From positions 558,001-622,000 of the forward strand of contig NZ_FQWS01000002.1 of the NCBI RefSeq assembly GCF_900129745.1: a stretch of DNA of 64,000 nt, written 5' to 3'. The notes under the pieces were generated by a model. That model was not told the origin of the DNA and did not search any database. It was given only the letters and a program-made list of their open reading frames with translations. Source of the DNA: Winogradskyella jejuensis (GTDB taxonomy: Bacteria; Bacteroidota; Bacteroidia; Flavobacteriales; Flavobacteriaceae). This document shows positions 17,729 through 25,579 of this stretch, piece by piece (position 1 is the first letter of the stretch; the number at the start of each line of letters is the position of its first letter). A program made the translations under genes and the position numbers.

Positions 17729-19216
17729 GTGAAAAAATATCTGCCAATCATTTTTAGCCTTGCCGCTGTAAAATTTATCATACAATGTATTGGTAATCGT
17801 AATTATGGTTTTCATCGTGATGAATTATTACATCTTTCTGTCAGCGAGCATATGGAATGGGGTTTTATGGAGTTCCCACCATTTGTAGCTTTTATCGGTA
17901 AGTTGTCATATTTGTTTTTCGATTATTCACTTTGGGGTGTACGCTTATTTCCAACTTTAGCTGGCGTTGCTATTTTAGTTTTGTGTTGCTTAATAGCTAA
18001 AGAACTTGGCGCAAAGTCTAAAGGTATTTTCTTAGCTGGAATATGTGTTTTGGCATTTATACCATTTTATCGCAATCACACCTTATTTCAACCTGTAGCT
18101 TTCGACCAACTCTTTTGGACGCTTGGGTTCTACTTTTTGGTAAAATACATCAACACCAAAAACAAAGAGTATTTGCTTTTATTGGGTTTAACCTTGGGCT
18201 TAGGACTATTAAATAAATACACCGTCTTGGTTTGGGCCTTTGGTTTGTTTGTAGGCTTGTTCTTTTACAATAAAGGCAGACTCTTCAGAAACAAATGGCT
18301 TTATATTTCAGGATTATTGGGCTTACTCGTCTTTTTGCCTAATATAATCTGGCAATTTCAGAATGATTTGCCACTATTAAAACATCTTCAATCTTTAAAT
18401 GAGAAGCAACTCGACGGCAGTAGTTCTATGGATTTTTTAGTCGAGCAGTTCGATGTGCCTTTTACATTTATAATTAGTGTTATTGGTCTAGGCGCTTTGC
18501 TATTTGTAAAACGCTTTAAAGATTATCGAGCTATTGGGGTCGCTGTTTTAATAACTTTTGTAACCTTATGGATTTTAAAATCTAAAGCCTATTATGCATT
18601 TTCCATTTATCCAATACTTTTTGCAGCAGGAGCAGCTCAAATAGAACACTTATTATCTGAAAAATCAGCATTTGTTTATGCCATAGCAGCTTTTGTGTTT
18701 TTACCGGTGATTTACTTTATCCCAGAAGCCACGCCGTTATTACCTGTAGAAACTTATGTAAACTATATGGGACTAGAAGAAAAAGATGGACGTTACGAAT
18801 TAACTGGCGACTATGCAGATATGTTTGGTTGGGAAGAACAAGTAAAACTTGTGGATAGCGTTTACAAATCCTTATCGCCAAGAGAGCAACAAAACTGTGT
18901 CTTATGGGCTGAAAATTATGGCGAAGCTGGTGCGCTTAAAATTTTAGGAAAACAATATAATCTATCAAACCTAATTAGCAGACATGGTAGTTTTTGGCTT
19001 TGGGGTTATGATGACAAAGACGCTGAGGTTTGGATAAGTTTAGGAAATGAAACCTCTTCTGTAAACTCAGTTTTTGAAGACGTACAACTTGTAAAGATGA
19101 TTACTCATAAATACGCGATTAGCGAGGAAAACAACATCCCGTTATACATCTGCCGGAAACCTAAAGTTGATATCCCAAAATGGTGGGCAGATTACAAAGA
19201 CCATGTTTTTGATTAG
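17729..19216 (+). CDS. Glycosyltransferase family 39 membrane protein
   Basis: A 495-residue polytopic membrane protein starting at a GTG (MKKYLPIIFSLAAVKFIIQ). The N-terminal motif NYGFHRDELLHLSVSEHMEWG and the following EFPPFVAFIGKLSYLFF are typical of the ArnT/PMT-like GT39 group, which transfers sugars from lipid-phosphate donors on the outer side of the inner membrane. About ten helices are followed by a C-terminal soluble part of some 150 residues. Acceptor unknown; no glycan cluster surrounds it. Confidence 0.85.
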   Translation: MKKYLPIIFSLAAVKFIIQCIGNRNYGFHRDELLHLSVSEHMEWGFMEFPPFVAFIGKLSYLFFDYSLWGVRLFPTLAGVAILVLCCLIAKELGAKSKGIFLAGICVLAFIPFYRNHTLFQPVAFDQLFWTLGFYFLVKYINTKNKEYLLLLGLTLGLGLLNKYTVLVWAFGLFVGLFFYNKGRLFRNKWLYISGLLGLLVFLPNIIWQFQNDLPLLKHLQSLNEKQLDGSSSMDFLVEQFDVPFTFIISVIGLGALLFVKRFKDYRAIGVAVLITFVTLWILKSKAYYAFSIYPILFAAGAAQIEHLLSEKSAFVYAIAAFVFLPVIYFIPEATPLLPVETYVNYMGLEEKDGRYELTGDYADMFGWEEQVKLVDSVYKSLSPREQQNCVLWAENYGEAGALKILGKQYNLSNLISRHGSFWLWGYDDKDAEVWISLGNETSSVNSVFEDVQLVKMITHKYAISEENNIPLYICRKPKVDIPKWWADYKDHVFD

Positions 19217-19374
19217 TGTGCGTTATTGTTGATAACTGTTTATAAGTCATGACTTTTGCTTATTGATATTTAGAATGCAAAAATCTAGCTTCGCTTATCA
19301 ATCGATATATATCATTATTAACGATTCATGTCTCAACATTGTAGCCGATTGAATATCAAGACTTAAAAAGTATA

Positions 19375-19390
19375 TTCTACATTTGTAGAA
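19375..19390. promoter_or_regulatory. BlaI/MecI-like operator, distal copy
   Basis: TTCTACA and TGTAGAA flank TT, a perfect 7-base dyad with the TACA/TGTA core of BlaI-family sites. It contains the TTTG (19382-19385) that can serve as the -33 element of the promoter whose -7 box lies in the next palindrome. Confidence 0.6.
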
Positions 19391-19402
19391 GTTAAATAAA
19401 AC

Positions 19403-19418
19403 CTCTACATTTGTAGAG
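19403..19418. promoter_or_regulatory. BlaI/MecI-like operator, proximal copy, with embedded -7 box
   Basis: CTCTACA and TGTAGAG flank TT, again a perfect dyad, 28 bases centre to centre from the first. TACATTTG (19406-19413) inside it is a full TAnnTTTG -7 box, 20 bases after the TTTG in the distal copy and 22 bases before the ATG. A bound repressor would cover both promoter elements. No blaI-like gene is in the window. Confidence 0.65.
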
Positions 19419-19435
19419 TTAAAATATCACTATAA

Positions 19436-20341
19436 ATGAAAAAAGTCATACTTCTATTTATTATTCTGCTTGGATTAACTTCTTGTAAAGAAAATATAGA
19501 AAAACAAACAGCATCTGATGACACATCAAATACTATTGAAAATTCTGCAGAAATGACAGAAAAGCAAAAGGATTTGAAAAAGAACGCGATACCAATTGAG
19601 AGCTTATCAAAGTTAAGCAACAAGATATATGATGAAATTGCAAATTTTGAAATATTAATGATTGGCGAAATGCACGGAACAAATGAACCTGCTCAATTTG
19701 CTTATGGGTTATGTGAACTAATTACTGAACATGAAGACAATGTGATAATGGCTATGGAAATTCGTTCTTCACTTATGAATAACTTGTCAGACGATATATC
19801 AATTTCCGAGTTAAAAGAATTGGATTTCTTTCGCAGAAAGAATTTTGATGGTAGAAATGGTGTAGCATGGCTTGATTTAGTACATAAGAGCATTAAAAAT
19901 GAAAGAATCATTTTAAAATTTATTGATAATTCTTACCCGTCTTCTCCCAGAGATTCGTCCATGTACAGGGAAATACGCAACATCCATATTAAATATCCAA
20001 ACACCAAAATAGTTACTCTAACAGGAAATGTACATAATTCTTTTACACCCCTTTTTGACAAAGAAAGAATTGGAGGTTACTTGTTAAAAGACTCTCTTAA
20101 TTTTAATTCTAAAAAAATCATGTCCATTAATCATGTATTTAGTGAAGGCAGCATGTTAAATAATGACGGTACAGGTTTAAAAATTCGCACTATTGAAAGA
20201 GAGGATAATATCTATAATACTACCTTATCCCATGATATGTTTTTATATAAGAAATTTCCTGAAGAGCAAAATGAATATACACATATCCTATATACTGATA
20301 AAGTAACGGCCTCAGGAATAATTGAAAAAGATGATTGGTAA
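19436..20341 (+). CDS. ChaN/EreA-like lipoprotein
   Basis: A 301-residue lipoprotein (signal ends LGLTSC; anchor cysteine 17) with a 30-residue polar linker before the domain. The domain has MIGEMHGTNEPAQFAYGL, IMAMEIRSS, and IVTLTGNVHNSF, the ordered Glu/His motifs of the ChaN-EreA-TIKI type superfamily, whose members include haem/iron-associated lipoproteins and erythromycin esterases. I cannot decide among these. Two BlaI-like operators stand directly upstream, so its expression is probably inducible by whatever releases that repressor. Confidence 0.65.
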   Translation: MKKVILLFIILLGLTSCKENIEKQTASDDTSNTIENSAEMTEKQKDLKKNAIPIESLSKLSNKIYDEIANFEILMIGEMHGTNEPAQFAYGLCELITEHEDNVIMAMEIRSSLMNNLSDDISISELKELDFFRRKNFDGRNGVAWLDLVHKSIKNERIILKFIDNSYPSSPRDSSMYREIRNIHIKYPNTKIVTLTGNVHNSFTPLFDKERIGGYLLKDSLNFNSKKIMSINHVFSEGSMLNNDGTGLKIRTIEREDNIYNTTLSHDMFLYKKFPEEQNEYTHILYTDKVTASGIIEKDDW

Positions 20342-20450
20342 TGATAATATATCTCTCTTTTACAGAAAAATGGACTTGGCAAAACTAACTCAAGAACATA
20401 GAATTACAAACAGAAAATCCAATAAATCGAATAAAATTACTGGCTACTAC

Positions 20451-20640
20451 AACGTGTATAATTAATGTCTTGTTGACGCGCCTACTTACGAAAATTTGCT
20501 TACGCACAGTTCGTACTCCGTGTTCTTGTCTAGCGGATTTTTGCTACGCACAGTTCACTTCGTTCGTGTCTATTCGGTTTTTATTTGCAAAATTAGGTGC
20601 TTAAACACGGCACTATTCATACACAAACACGATAAGCGCA
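20451..20640. repeat. Imperfect cruciform-like intergenic element
   Basis: Part of a 373-base gap without a gene (20342-20714). Nested arms face each other: GTGTAT (20454-20459) with ATACAC (20619-20624), GCGCCTA (20478-20484) with TAGGTGC (20594-20600), and AAATTTGC near 20492 with GCAAAATT near 20587. Inside are two direct copies of ACGCACAGTTC (20502-20512 and 20536-20546, 34 bases apart). The core is richer in G and C than the flanks. No frame or promoter is evident; I see nothing further in 20342-20450 and 20641-20714. Confidence 0.6.
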
Positions 20641-20714
20641 AAAGAAATTCCCAAGATTAAAATTATTATATAAAGTCTTAACTTAGCGTTGAATTTATCT
20701 TCAAATAAAAATCA

Positions 20715-22094
20715 ATGAAAAAGACATTATTACTACTACTTACTTTTGCTTTATTTCAAACACTTATTGCTCAAGACAAACGCCCTGAGCTTTTAGATAG
20801 CTTGTTTACCGCGTTACATGCCAAAAAGCAATTTAACGGTAATGTTTTAGTCGCTGATAAGGGTGAAGTTATTTTCAAAAAAAGTTATGGTATTGCTAAT
20901 GAAGAAACTCAGCAAAAAATTAATAACGAGACCATTTTTGAGTTGGCATCTGTTTCAAAGCAATTCACAGCCATGGGAATTGTAACGCTTCAAAAAGCGG
21001 GGAAATTGGATTATGATGATAAAATTTCCAAATACATTCCTGAGTTAGATTTTTACGGTGATGTTACCATAAGGCATTTACTAAACCATACAGGTGGTTT
21101 ACCAGATTATATGGGTTTGTTTGAAAAAAAATGGGACAAATCTAAGTTTGCTACTAACCAAGATATCATCAATATTTTTGCAACACAGAAACCAAAGGCA
21201 AATTTTAAACCTAACCGTAAGTTTGAGTATAGCAATACCGGTTACGCGTTGTTGGCTTCTATTATTGAAAAAGTATCTGGTAAGTCTTTTTCAGAGCATT
21301 TAGCGTCTACCATATTTAAGCCTTTAAGCATGAACAATACATTTGTTTACAGAAGTCGTTATGAGTCAAGAGATATCGACAATATTGCTTTGGGCTATAT
21401 CGCAGATAATAGTGGAAATAAAGTGCGCCCTGAGCATTTTGGTAATCAAATTCCGTTTTACTATCTCGATGGTATTGTTGGAGATGGTATGGTGAATTCT
21501 ACGCTAGACGATTTATTAAAATGGGATAGAGCTTTGTATACTGACCAATTGGTTAATGCAGATGATAAAGCGGTAATCTTTAGTGAAGCAGAAACCAAAG
21601 ACGGAAAAGGTTCGGGTTACGGTTTTGGTTGGGGTGTTGGTGCATCAGAGAAATATGGAAGAATAGCTAACCACTCAGGGTCATGGGCAGGAAATCTTAC
21701 GTTTATAGAACGTCAATTGGATAATGACAAAACCTTTATCATTCTTCAGAATAACGATACGGGTTTAAACGTTTTACCTAGCAAAGAAGTACGTAAAATT
21801 CTTAATGATGAGTCTCTTGAGATTAAGAAAACTATTAAGCTTACAGCAGAAAAACTAAAGAAATACACGGGTATTTTTTCAAACGAAAACTTTCCTATTA
21901 AAATTGAATTCTTCGTAAAAGACGGTGTCTTAATGGGTCAAGGCGATGGTCAAGGTGCATTTCCTTTAGATAACTATGCTAATCATACCTTTAAGTTCGA
22001 CCCTGCGCAAATTTCCTTGGTTTTTAATTTGGAAGATGATACTATTGACTTCACTCAAGGCGGACAGAGTTTTATGTTTAAAAAGGAAAAGTAA
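20715..22094 (+). CDS. Secreted serine hydrolase (class C beta-lactamase/DD-peptidase fold)
   Basis: A 459-residue protein with a signal peptide (ends TLIAQ). The penicillin-binding fold motifs are present: S79-V-S-K82 in FELASVSKQFTAM, Y172-S-N in EYSNTGYALLASIIEK, and NHSGSWAG as the third motif. A C-terminal domain of about 100 residues after position 360 (KKYTGIFSNENFPIKIEFF) is the usual lipocalin-like add-on of this group. Most such proteins in Bacteroidota are esterases or peptidases rather than lactamases; the substrate is not known. Confidence 0.88.
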   Translation: MKKTLLLLLTFALFQTLIAQDKRPELLDSLFTALHAKKQFNGNVLVADKGEVIFKKSYGIANEETQQKINNETIFELASVSKQFTAMGIVTLQKAGKLDYDDKISKYIPELDFYGDVTIRHLLNHTGGLPDYMGLFEKKWDKSKFATNQDIINIFATQKPKANFKPNRKFEYSNTGYALLASIIEKVSGKSFSEHLASTIFKPLSMNNTFVYRSRYESRDIDNIALGYIADNSGNKVRPEHFGNQIPFYYLDGIVGDGMVNSTLDDLLKWDRALYTDQLVNADDKAVIFSEAETKDGKGSGYGFGWGVGASEKYGRIANHSGSWAGNLTFIERQLDNDKTFIILQNNDTGLNVLPSKEVRKILNDESLEIKKTIKLTAEKLKKYTGIFSNENFPIKIEFFVKDGVLMGQGDGQGAFPLDNYANHTFKFDPAQISLVFNLEDDTIDFTQGGQSFMFKKEK

Positions 22095-22172
22095 AATCTA
22101 AAGTCTTTATTTGTAACAAATTAAAGTTTCTAGCGTCTTATAAGTATACACAACAATTAAAAAACAAAAGCT

Positions 22173-22493
22173 ATGATTCATATTCCAGCATTATTATTAG
22201 GAACTGCAATAGGCACAGGTATTGGTATGTTAATCGCTCCAGAAAAAGGAAGCGATACGCGAGCTAAATTAAAAAAGGAAGGTAAAGACGTTAAAGAGCA
22301 AATCGTTTCAGATTTTAAAGAAGTAAAAGAAGATGTTTCCAAAGCCGCAGCTTCAGGTAAAGAAAAGCTAAGCGAAGAAATCGAAGATTTAAAAGTTAAA
22401 GCAAGCCAAAAAGCAGAAAAAGCTATTACGTTTTTAGAAAAGCAATTAGCCATTCTTAAAGAAAAAAATAAAACGCTTCAGCAAACAAGCTAA
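22173..22493 (+). CDS. YtxH-domain small membrane protein
   Basis: A 106-residue protein with one N-terminal glycine-rich membrane segment (LLLGTAIGTGIGMLIAPEKGSDTRAKLKKEG), the hallmark of YtxH proteins, followed by a long amphipathic, charged helix likely to form a coiled coil. YtxH genes are often general-stress responsive; the molecular role is not established. It is followed by the second copy of the structured repeat. Confidence 0.85.
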   Translation: MIHIPALLLGTAIGTGIGMLIAPEKGSDTRAKLKKEGKDVKEQIVSDFKEVKEDVSKAAASGKEKLSEEIEDLKVKASQKAEKAITFLEKQLAILKEKNKTLQQTS

Positions 22494-22512
22494 TCCGGCA
22501 ACAGTAAGTTAG

Positions 22513-22704
22513 AATTCCGACACAGTCGGAAACAACGATTTTCAGAAATAGTGAGCTCTAAATTTTGTTAAGTAAAATCTTCAAGGATTGAAAGATAAAT
22601 ACGATTTAGAGCTTTTCTTTTTTTAATTATCGGCGAACGTTACGCAGTAATTTCATAATAAATCGTTTTGAATTTTTGGTTCGTTTTGTTTCAAGACAAA
22701 ATGA
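22513..22704 (+). repeat. Structured intergenic repeat, copy 2
   Basis: Same order of parts as at 13230-13431: hairpin TTCCGAC, loop ACA, GTCGGAA (22515-22531); GATTTTCAGAAATA (22537-22550); a long-range stem AGCTCTAAAT (22554-22563) with ATTTAGAGCT (22604-22613); and the conserved tail from AATTTCATAATAAAT to TTCGTTTTGT...ACAAAATGAA. The long-range stem uses different bases from copy 1, and the hairpin loop differs, while pairing is kept. Confidence 0.75.
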
Positions 22705-22712
22705 ACATAACT

Positions 22713-23291
22713 TTAAAAGTCTATATTCTTAGATAAAACTTCTTTTATAGTTGGCCATTCTTCTTTTAAAATTCCATAACAACACGTACTTCGTCTAAAA
22801 CCATCTTTCATTACTGTATCTTTTCTTAAGATACCTTCAAGCTTAGCACCTAGTTTTTCTACTGCACGACGTGATTTCTGATTTCGCTCATCAATCCTAA
22901 ATTCTACTTTTTCAAATTCTAAAGTTTCAAAAGCGTATTGCAGCATCAAAAACTTTATATTCTTATTTAAACCTGTACCTTGAAATTTATGTCCAATCCA
23001 TGTCCAACCAATATGTAAGACTTTATTTTTCCAATTAATCAATCCAAATCGTGTAGAACCTGCGTAGGCTTGTTTTTCTTTATCATAAATAATAAATGGA
23101 ATAATGCTCTTATGGTAATACCCATCAACGGCTACCTGCACATAATCGCGTAATTTATCTGGTGTAGATATATCGGAAGGCGAGTAGTGGATGAGGTCTT
23201 TTTCCTGAGCTATTGTCTGTAATTGCTTGAAATTACTTAAATCGATTAAGCTTAGTTTTACACGATTGTTTTCTAATGTTGGTGCTTTCAT
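22713..23291 (-). CDS. GNAT-family N-acetyltransferase
   Basis: A 192-residue acetyltransferase related to the RimJ/RimL group. Visible are LENNRVKLSLIDLSNF at the start, the acetyl-CoA-binding core IGWTWIGHKFQGTGLNKNIK, and VEFRIDERNQKSRRAVEKLGAKLEG. Substrate unknown. Its ATG overlaps the stop of the upstream hydrolase gene by four bases (ATGA), so the two are translationally coupled. Confidence 0.87.
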   Translation of the reverse strand: MKAPTLENNRVKLSLIDLSNFKQLQTIAQEKDLIHYSPSDISTPDKLRDYVQVAVDGYYHKSIIPFIIYDKEKQAYAGSTRFGLINWKNKVLHIGWTWIGHKFQGTGLNKNIKFLMLQYAFETLEFEKVEFRIDERNQKSRRAVEKLGAKLEGILRKDTVMKDGFRRSTCCYGILKEEWPTIKEVLSKNIDF

Positions 23292-23938
23292 ACCAAGGCA
23301 TTTATATAATCTACATTAACAACATGTTTTCCATCAAAAGGTAAAACTTCCAACCGGTCACCAAATAATTTTATAGCACGTTTGTGTTCAATTTCAATTC
23401 GGGCTTCGTCTAAATATTCGTCCTCAGTACCGTAAATGAGTTTCACTTTGCAAGATTTATTTAGATATTCAAAATCTTTAGAAGTTAACTCTTTAGGTAT
23501 ACCACCAGAATGTAACACCAATTGCGATGGTTGTAATTGGCGTTTAGTAGCGTAGCGTGTAGCAATGCTAACACCTTGAGAATACCCTAATATGATGAGG
23601 TTTTTATCAGTCGGGATATCTTCAGCAACTAAAACAGCATCTAAATAATTTAGGATATTTTGCATTTCAACTTCCGTATTGTCACGTGTGAGCCAATTAG
23701 CTCCAACATGCATTTTTGGTTGAATGTAGTACTTACTTGGCGCTTGAGGTGCTACAAGATAATTCTCATCTCGATTTAAGCCTTTAAAATATTTAAGAAA
23801 ATACTGGCTTAGATAGCCCATACCATGAAAAACTAACCAGACATTTTTTGTGTTGTTAGACATTGTATTTAACGTAGCATAAGAGTTGCTAGTTGTGTAT
23901 GTGATTTCTTTCTCTTCCAAATTCGTTTTTCCTTGCAC
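23288..23938 (-). CDS. Small alpha/beta hydrolase (carboxylesterase-like)
   Basis: A 216-residue hydrolase with the elbow GYSQGVSIATRYA, WLVFHGMGYLSQYFLKYF as oxyanion region, an acid in YGTEDEYLDEARIE and the base in FDGKHVVN. The frame can start at a GTG (23938) or at an ATG ending at 23863; the upstream residues KEITYTTSNSYATLN look like a genuine first strand, so the longer form is given. It is divergent from the menI-menF-menD group, and menH is otherwise missing from this region, so a role in menaquinone synthesis is conceivable but unproven. Confidence 0.8.
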   Translation of the reverse strand: MQGKTNLEEKEITYTTSNSYATLNTMSNNTKNVWLVFHGMGYLSQYFLKYFKGLNRDENYLVAPQAPSKYYIQPKMHVGANWLTRDNTEVEMQNILNYLDAVLVAEDIPTDKNLIILGYSQGVSIATRYATKRQLQPSQLVLHSGGIPKELTSKDFEYLNKSCKVKLIYGTEDEYLDEARIEIEHKRAIKLFGDRLEVLPFDGKHVVNVDYINALV

Positions 23939-23944
23939 TTTCAG

Positions 23945-23952
23945 TATTTTTG
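23945..23952 (+). promoter_or_regulatory. -7 box of the menI-menF-menD group
   Basis: TATTTTTG fits TAnnTTTG; it lies 28 bases before the ATG at 23981 and within the extreme 5' flank of the divergent hydrolase gene. It supports the shorter start of the thioesterase. Confidence 0.5.
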
Positions 23953-23980
23953 CATTCCGACATTAAAAGTAGGCATTACT

Positions 23981-24406
23981 ATGCAAATATCTAAAGACGA
24001 ATTGCTCAAAAAGGCCAACGCAGCAAGCAAAAATACGCTGATGGAAACCTTAGAGATTGAAATTGTAGATTTTACTGAAGAGACGTTGACGGCACGTATG
24101 CCCGTAACACCTAAAGTACATCAGCCAGATGGCGTGTTACATGGTGGTGCTACTGCAGCTTTAGCAGAAAGTGTTGGCAGTTTTGCGTCTCATATTTTTA
24201 TAAATACTGAAGAGTTTTTTGTACGTGGATTGGAGATTACAGCAAACCATATAAAGAGTGTAACAAAAGGTTATATTTACGCAAAAGCGTCATTTCTACA
24301 CCGTGGACGTACAACGCAACTTATAGATATCCGCGTGACTGATGAAGACGATAACTTGGTGTCTATTTGCCGTTTATCAACCATTACGTTGCCTAAAAAG
24401 AAGTAG
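23981..24406 (+). CDS. menI: Hotdog-fold thioesterase, probable DHNA-CoA hydrolase
   Basis: About 141 residues from the ATG at 23981 (MQISKDELLKKANAAS); an upstream frame extension lies over the promoter and is dropped. The core motif GVLHGGATAALAESVGSFAS is that of the YdiI/PaaI-type hotdog thioesterases, with the catalytic glutamate in ALAES. Its stop abuts the menF ATG, and menD follows. The context makes hydrolysis of 1,4-dihydroxy-2-naphthoyl-CoA the likely reaction, though a broader acyl-CoA range is possible. Confidence 0.8.
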   Translation: MQISKDELLKKANAASKNTLMETLEIEIVDFTEETLTARMPVTPKVHQPDGVLHGGATAALAESVGSFASHIFINTEEFFVRGLEITANHIKSVTKGYIYAKASFLHRGRTTQLIDIRVTDEDDNLVSICRLSTITLPKKK

Positions 24407-25522
24407 ATGAGCGAGTCAGCTTTTTTTGAACGCTTAGAGCAACAATACGACGCTCAATTACCTTTTGTAGTTTACAGTCGGCCTATAAACTCCATTATAA
24501 AATGTTGGTTACAAAAAGACGATGCCTTAAATAAAACCAATACGTTTGAAGAAAGCGGCTTTGTGTTTTCACCTTTCGATTTAAATAATCCTGCGATAGT
24601 TTTACCGCAGAACGAATGTGAACATCATGTTTTAGAGATAGAAAATCTTCAACTAGAAACCGTTAAGAATGAAGACTTCGAATCTAATACGTCTGGAAAG
24701 CAAACACATATTGAATTAGTAGAAAAAGGCCTTACCGCCATTAAATCTGGTCAACTTGATAAAGTTGTGCTGTCTCGGTGTGAAGAACGGTTGGTCTCAG
24801 AGCATCCAATAACACTCTTTAAACGATTATTTAATACCTACAAGAATGCAATGGTCTATTGCTGGTACCATCCAAAAGTGGGTTTATGGTTAGGCGCAAC
24901 ACCAGAATTGTTGTTTAAGGTCGAAGGTCAACAATTAACCACCATCTCTTTAGCAGGTACTCAACCCTATAATGCAGACGAAACAGCTTCTTGGACAGAG
25001 AAAGAGTTAAAAGAACAGCAAATAGTCACGGATTACTTAGCAGAACAAATTGCACCATATACGGATAATACGAATATCTCCGAGGTAGAAACTATTAGAG
25101 CTGGAAATTTATGGCATCTTAAAACGCGTCTGATAAGCCGAATATCTACCGAGACAAAACTTAAATCGATAATACAAGCATTGCATCCCACACCAGCAGT
25201 TTGCGGTTTCCCTAAAAAGAAGGCCATGCAATTTATTCTAGATAACGAAAACTATAATCGCGAATTTTATACGGGTTTTCTTGGCGAATTAAACCTTCAG
25301 TTTTCTAAAACACGAAACACAAACAGAAGAAATGTAGAAAACAATGCGTATAGCGTTGTAAAAAAACAATCTAATTTTTATGTGAATCTGCGTTGCGTAC
25401 AGATTATAGGAGACAAAGCAAAGATTTATGTTGGTGGTGGTATAACTAAAGGCTCCGATGCAAATAACGAGTGGAAAGAAACGCAGAATAAGGCAAAAAC
25501 AATGGGCTATATCTTAACATAA
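24407..25522 (+). CDS. menF: Isochorismate synthase
   Basis: A 371-residue chorismate-binding enzyme that turns chorismate into isochorismate, the entry to menaquinone. Conserved pieces are KVVLSRCEERLV, WLGATPELLFKVEGQQLTTISLAGTQ, then LHPTPAVCGFPKKKAMQFI and the closing YVGGGITKGSDANNEWKETQNKAKTM, with magnesium-binding glutamates. The start directly abuts the menI stop. The N-terminal region is short, as in other Bacteroidota versions. The gene order with menD makes menF the right name rather than a siderophore gene. Confidence 0.92.
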   Translation: MSESAFFERLEQQYDAQLPFVVYSRPINSIIKCWLQKDDALNKTNTFEESGFVFSPFDLNNPAIVLPQNECEHHVLEIENLQLETVKNEDFESNTSGKQTHIELVEKGLTAIKSGQLDKVVLSRCEERLVSEHPITLFKRLFNTYKNAMVYCWYHPKVGLWLGATPELLFKVEGQQLTTISLAGTQPYNADETASWTEKELKEQQIVTDYLAEQIAPYTDNTNISEVETIRAGNLWHLKTRLISRISTETKLKSIIQALHPTPAVCGFPKKKAMQFILDNENYNREFYTGFLGELNLQFSKTRNTNRRNVENNAYSVVKKQSNFYVNLRCVQIIGDKAKIYVGGGITKGSDANNEWKETQNKAKTMGYILT

Positions 25523-25564
25523 GTTAATTGCCGACTTATGTTTTATAATCCTCGTCGCACTTCG

Positions 25565-25572
25565 TATTTTTG
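25565..25572 (+). promoter_or_regulatory. -7 box before menD
   Basis: TATTTTTG fits TAnnTTTG and ends seven bases before the menD ATG, suggesting an extra promoter within the men group and a very short leader. No clear -33 element. Confidence 0.4.
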
Positions 25573-25579
25573 TACTTAG

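Noticed and set aside
20451-20640. Integron attC site
   Set aside because: The nested arms look similar in plan, but I cannot find the GTTRRRY/RYYYAAC core sites or an integron integrase nearby.
20715-22094. Beta-lactamase resistance gene controlled by the BlaI-like sites
   Set aside because: The operators lie upstream of the ChaN-like gene over 1.2 kb away, and this hydrolase has the C-terminal domain of esterase or peptidase relatives.
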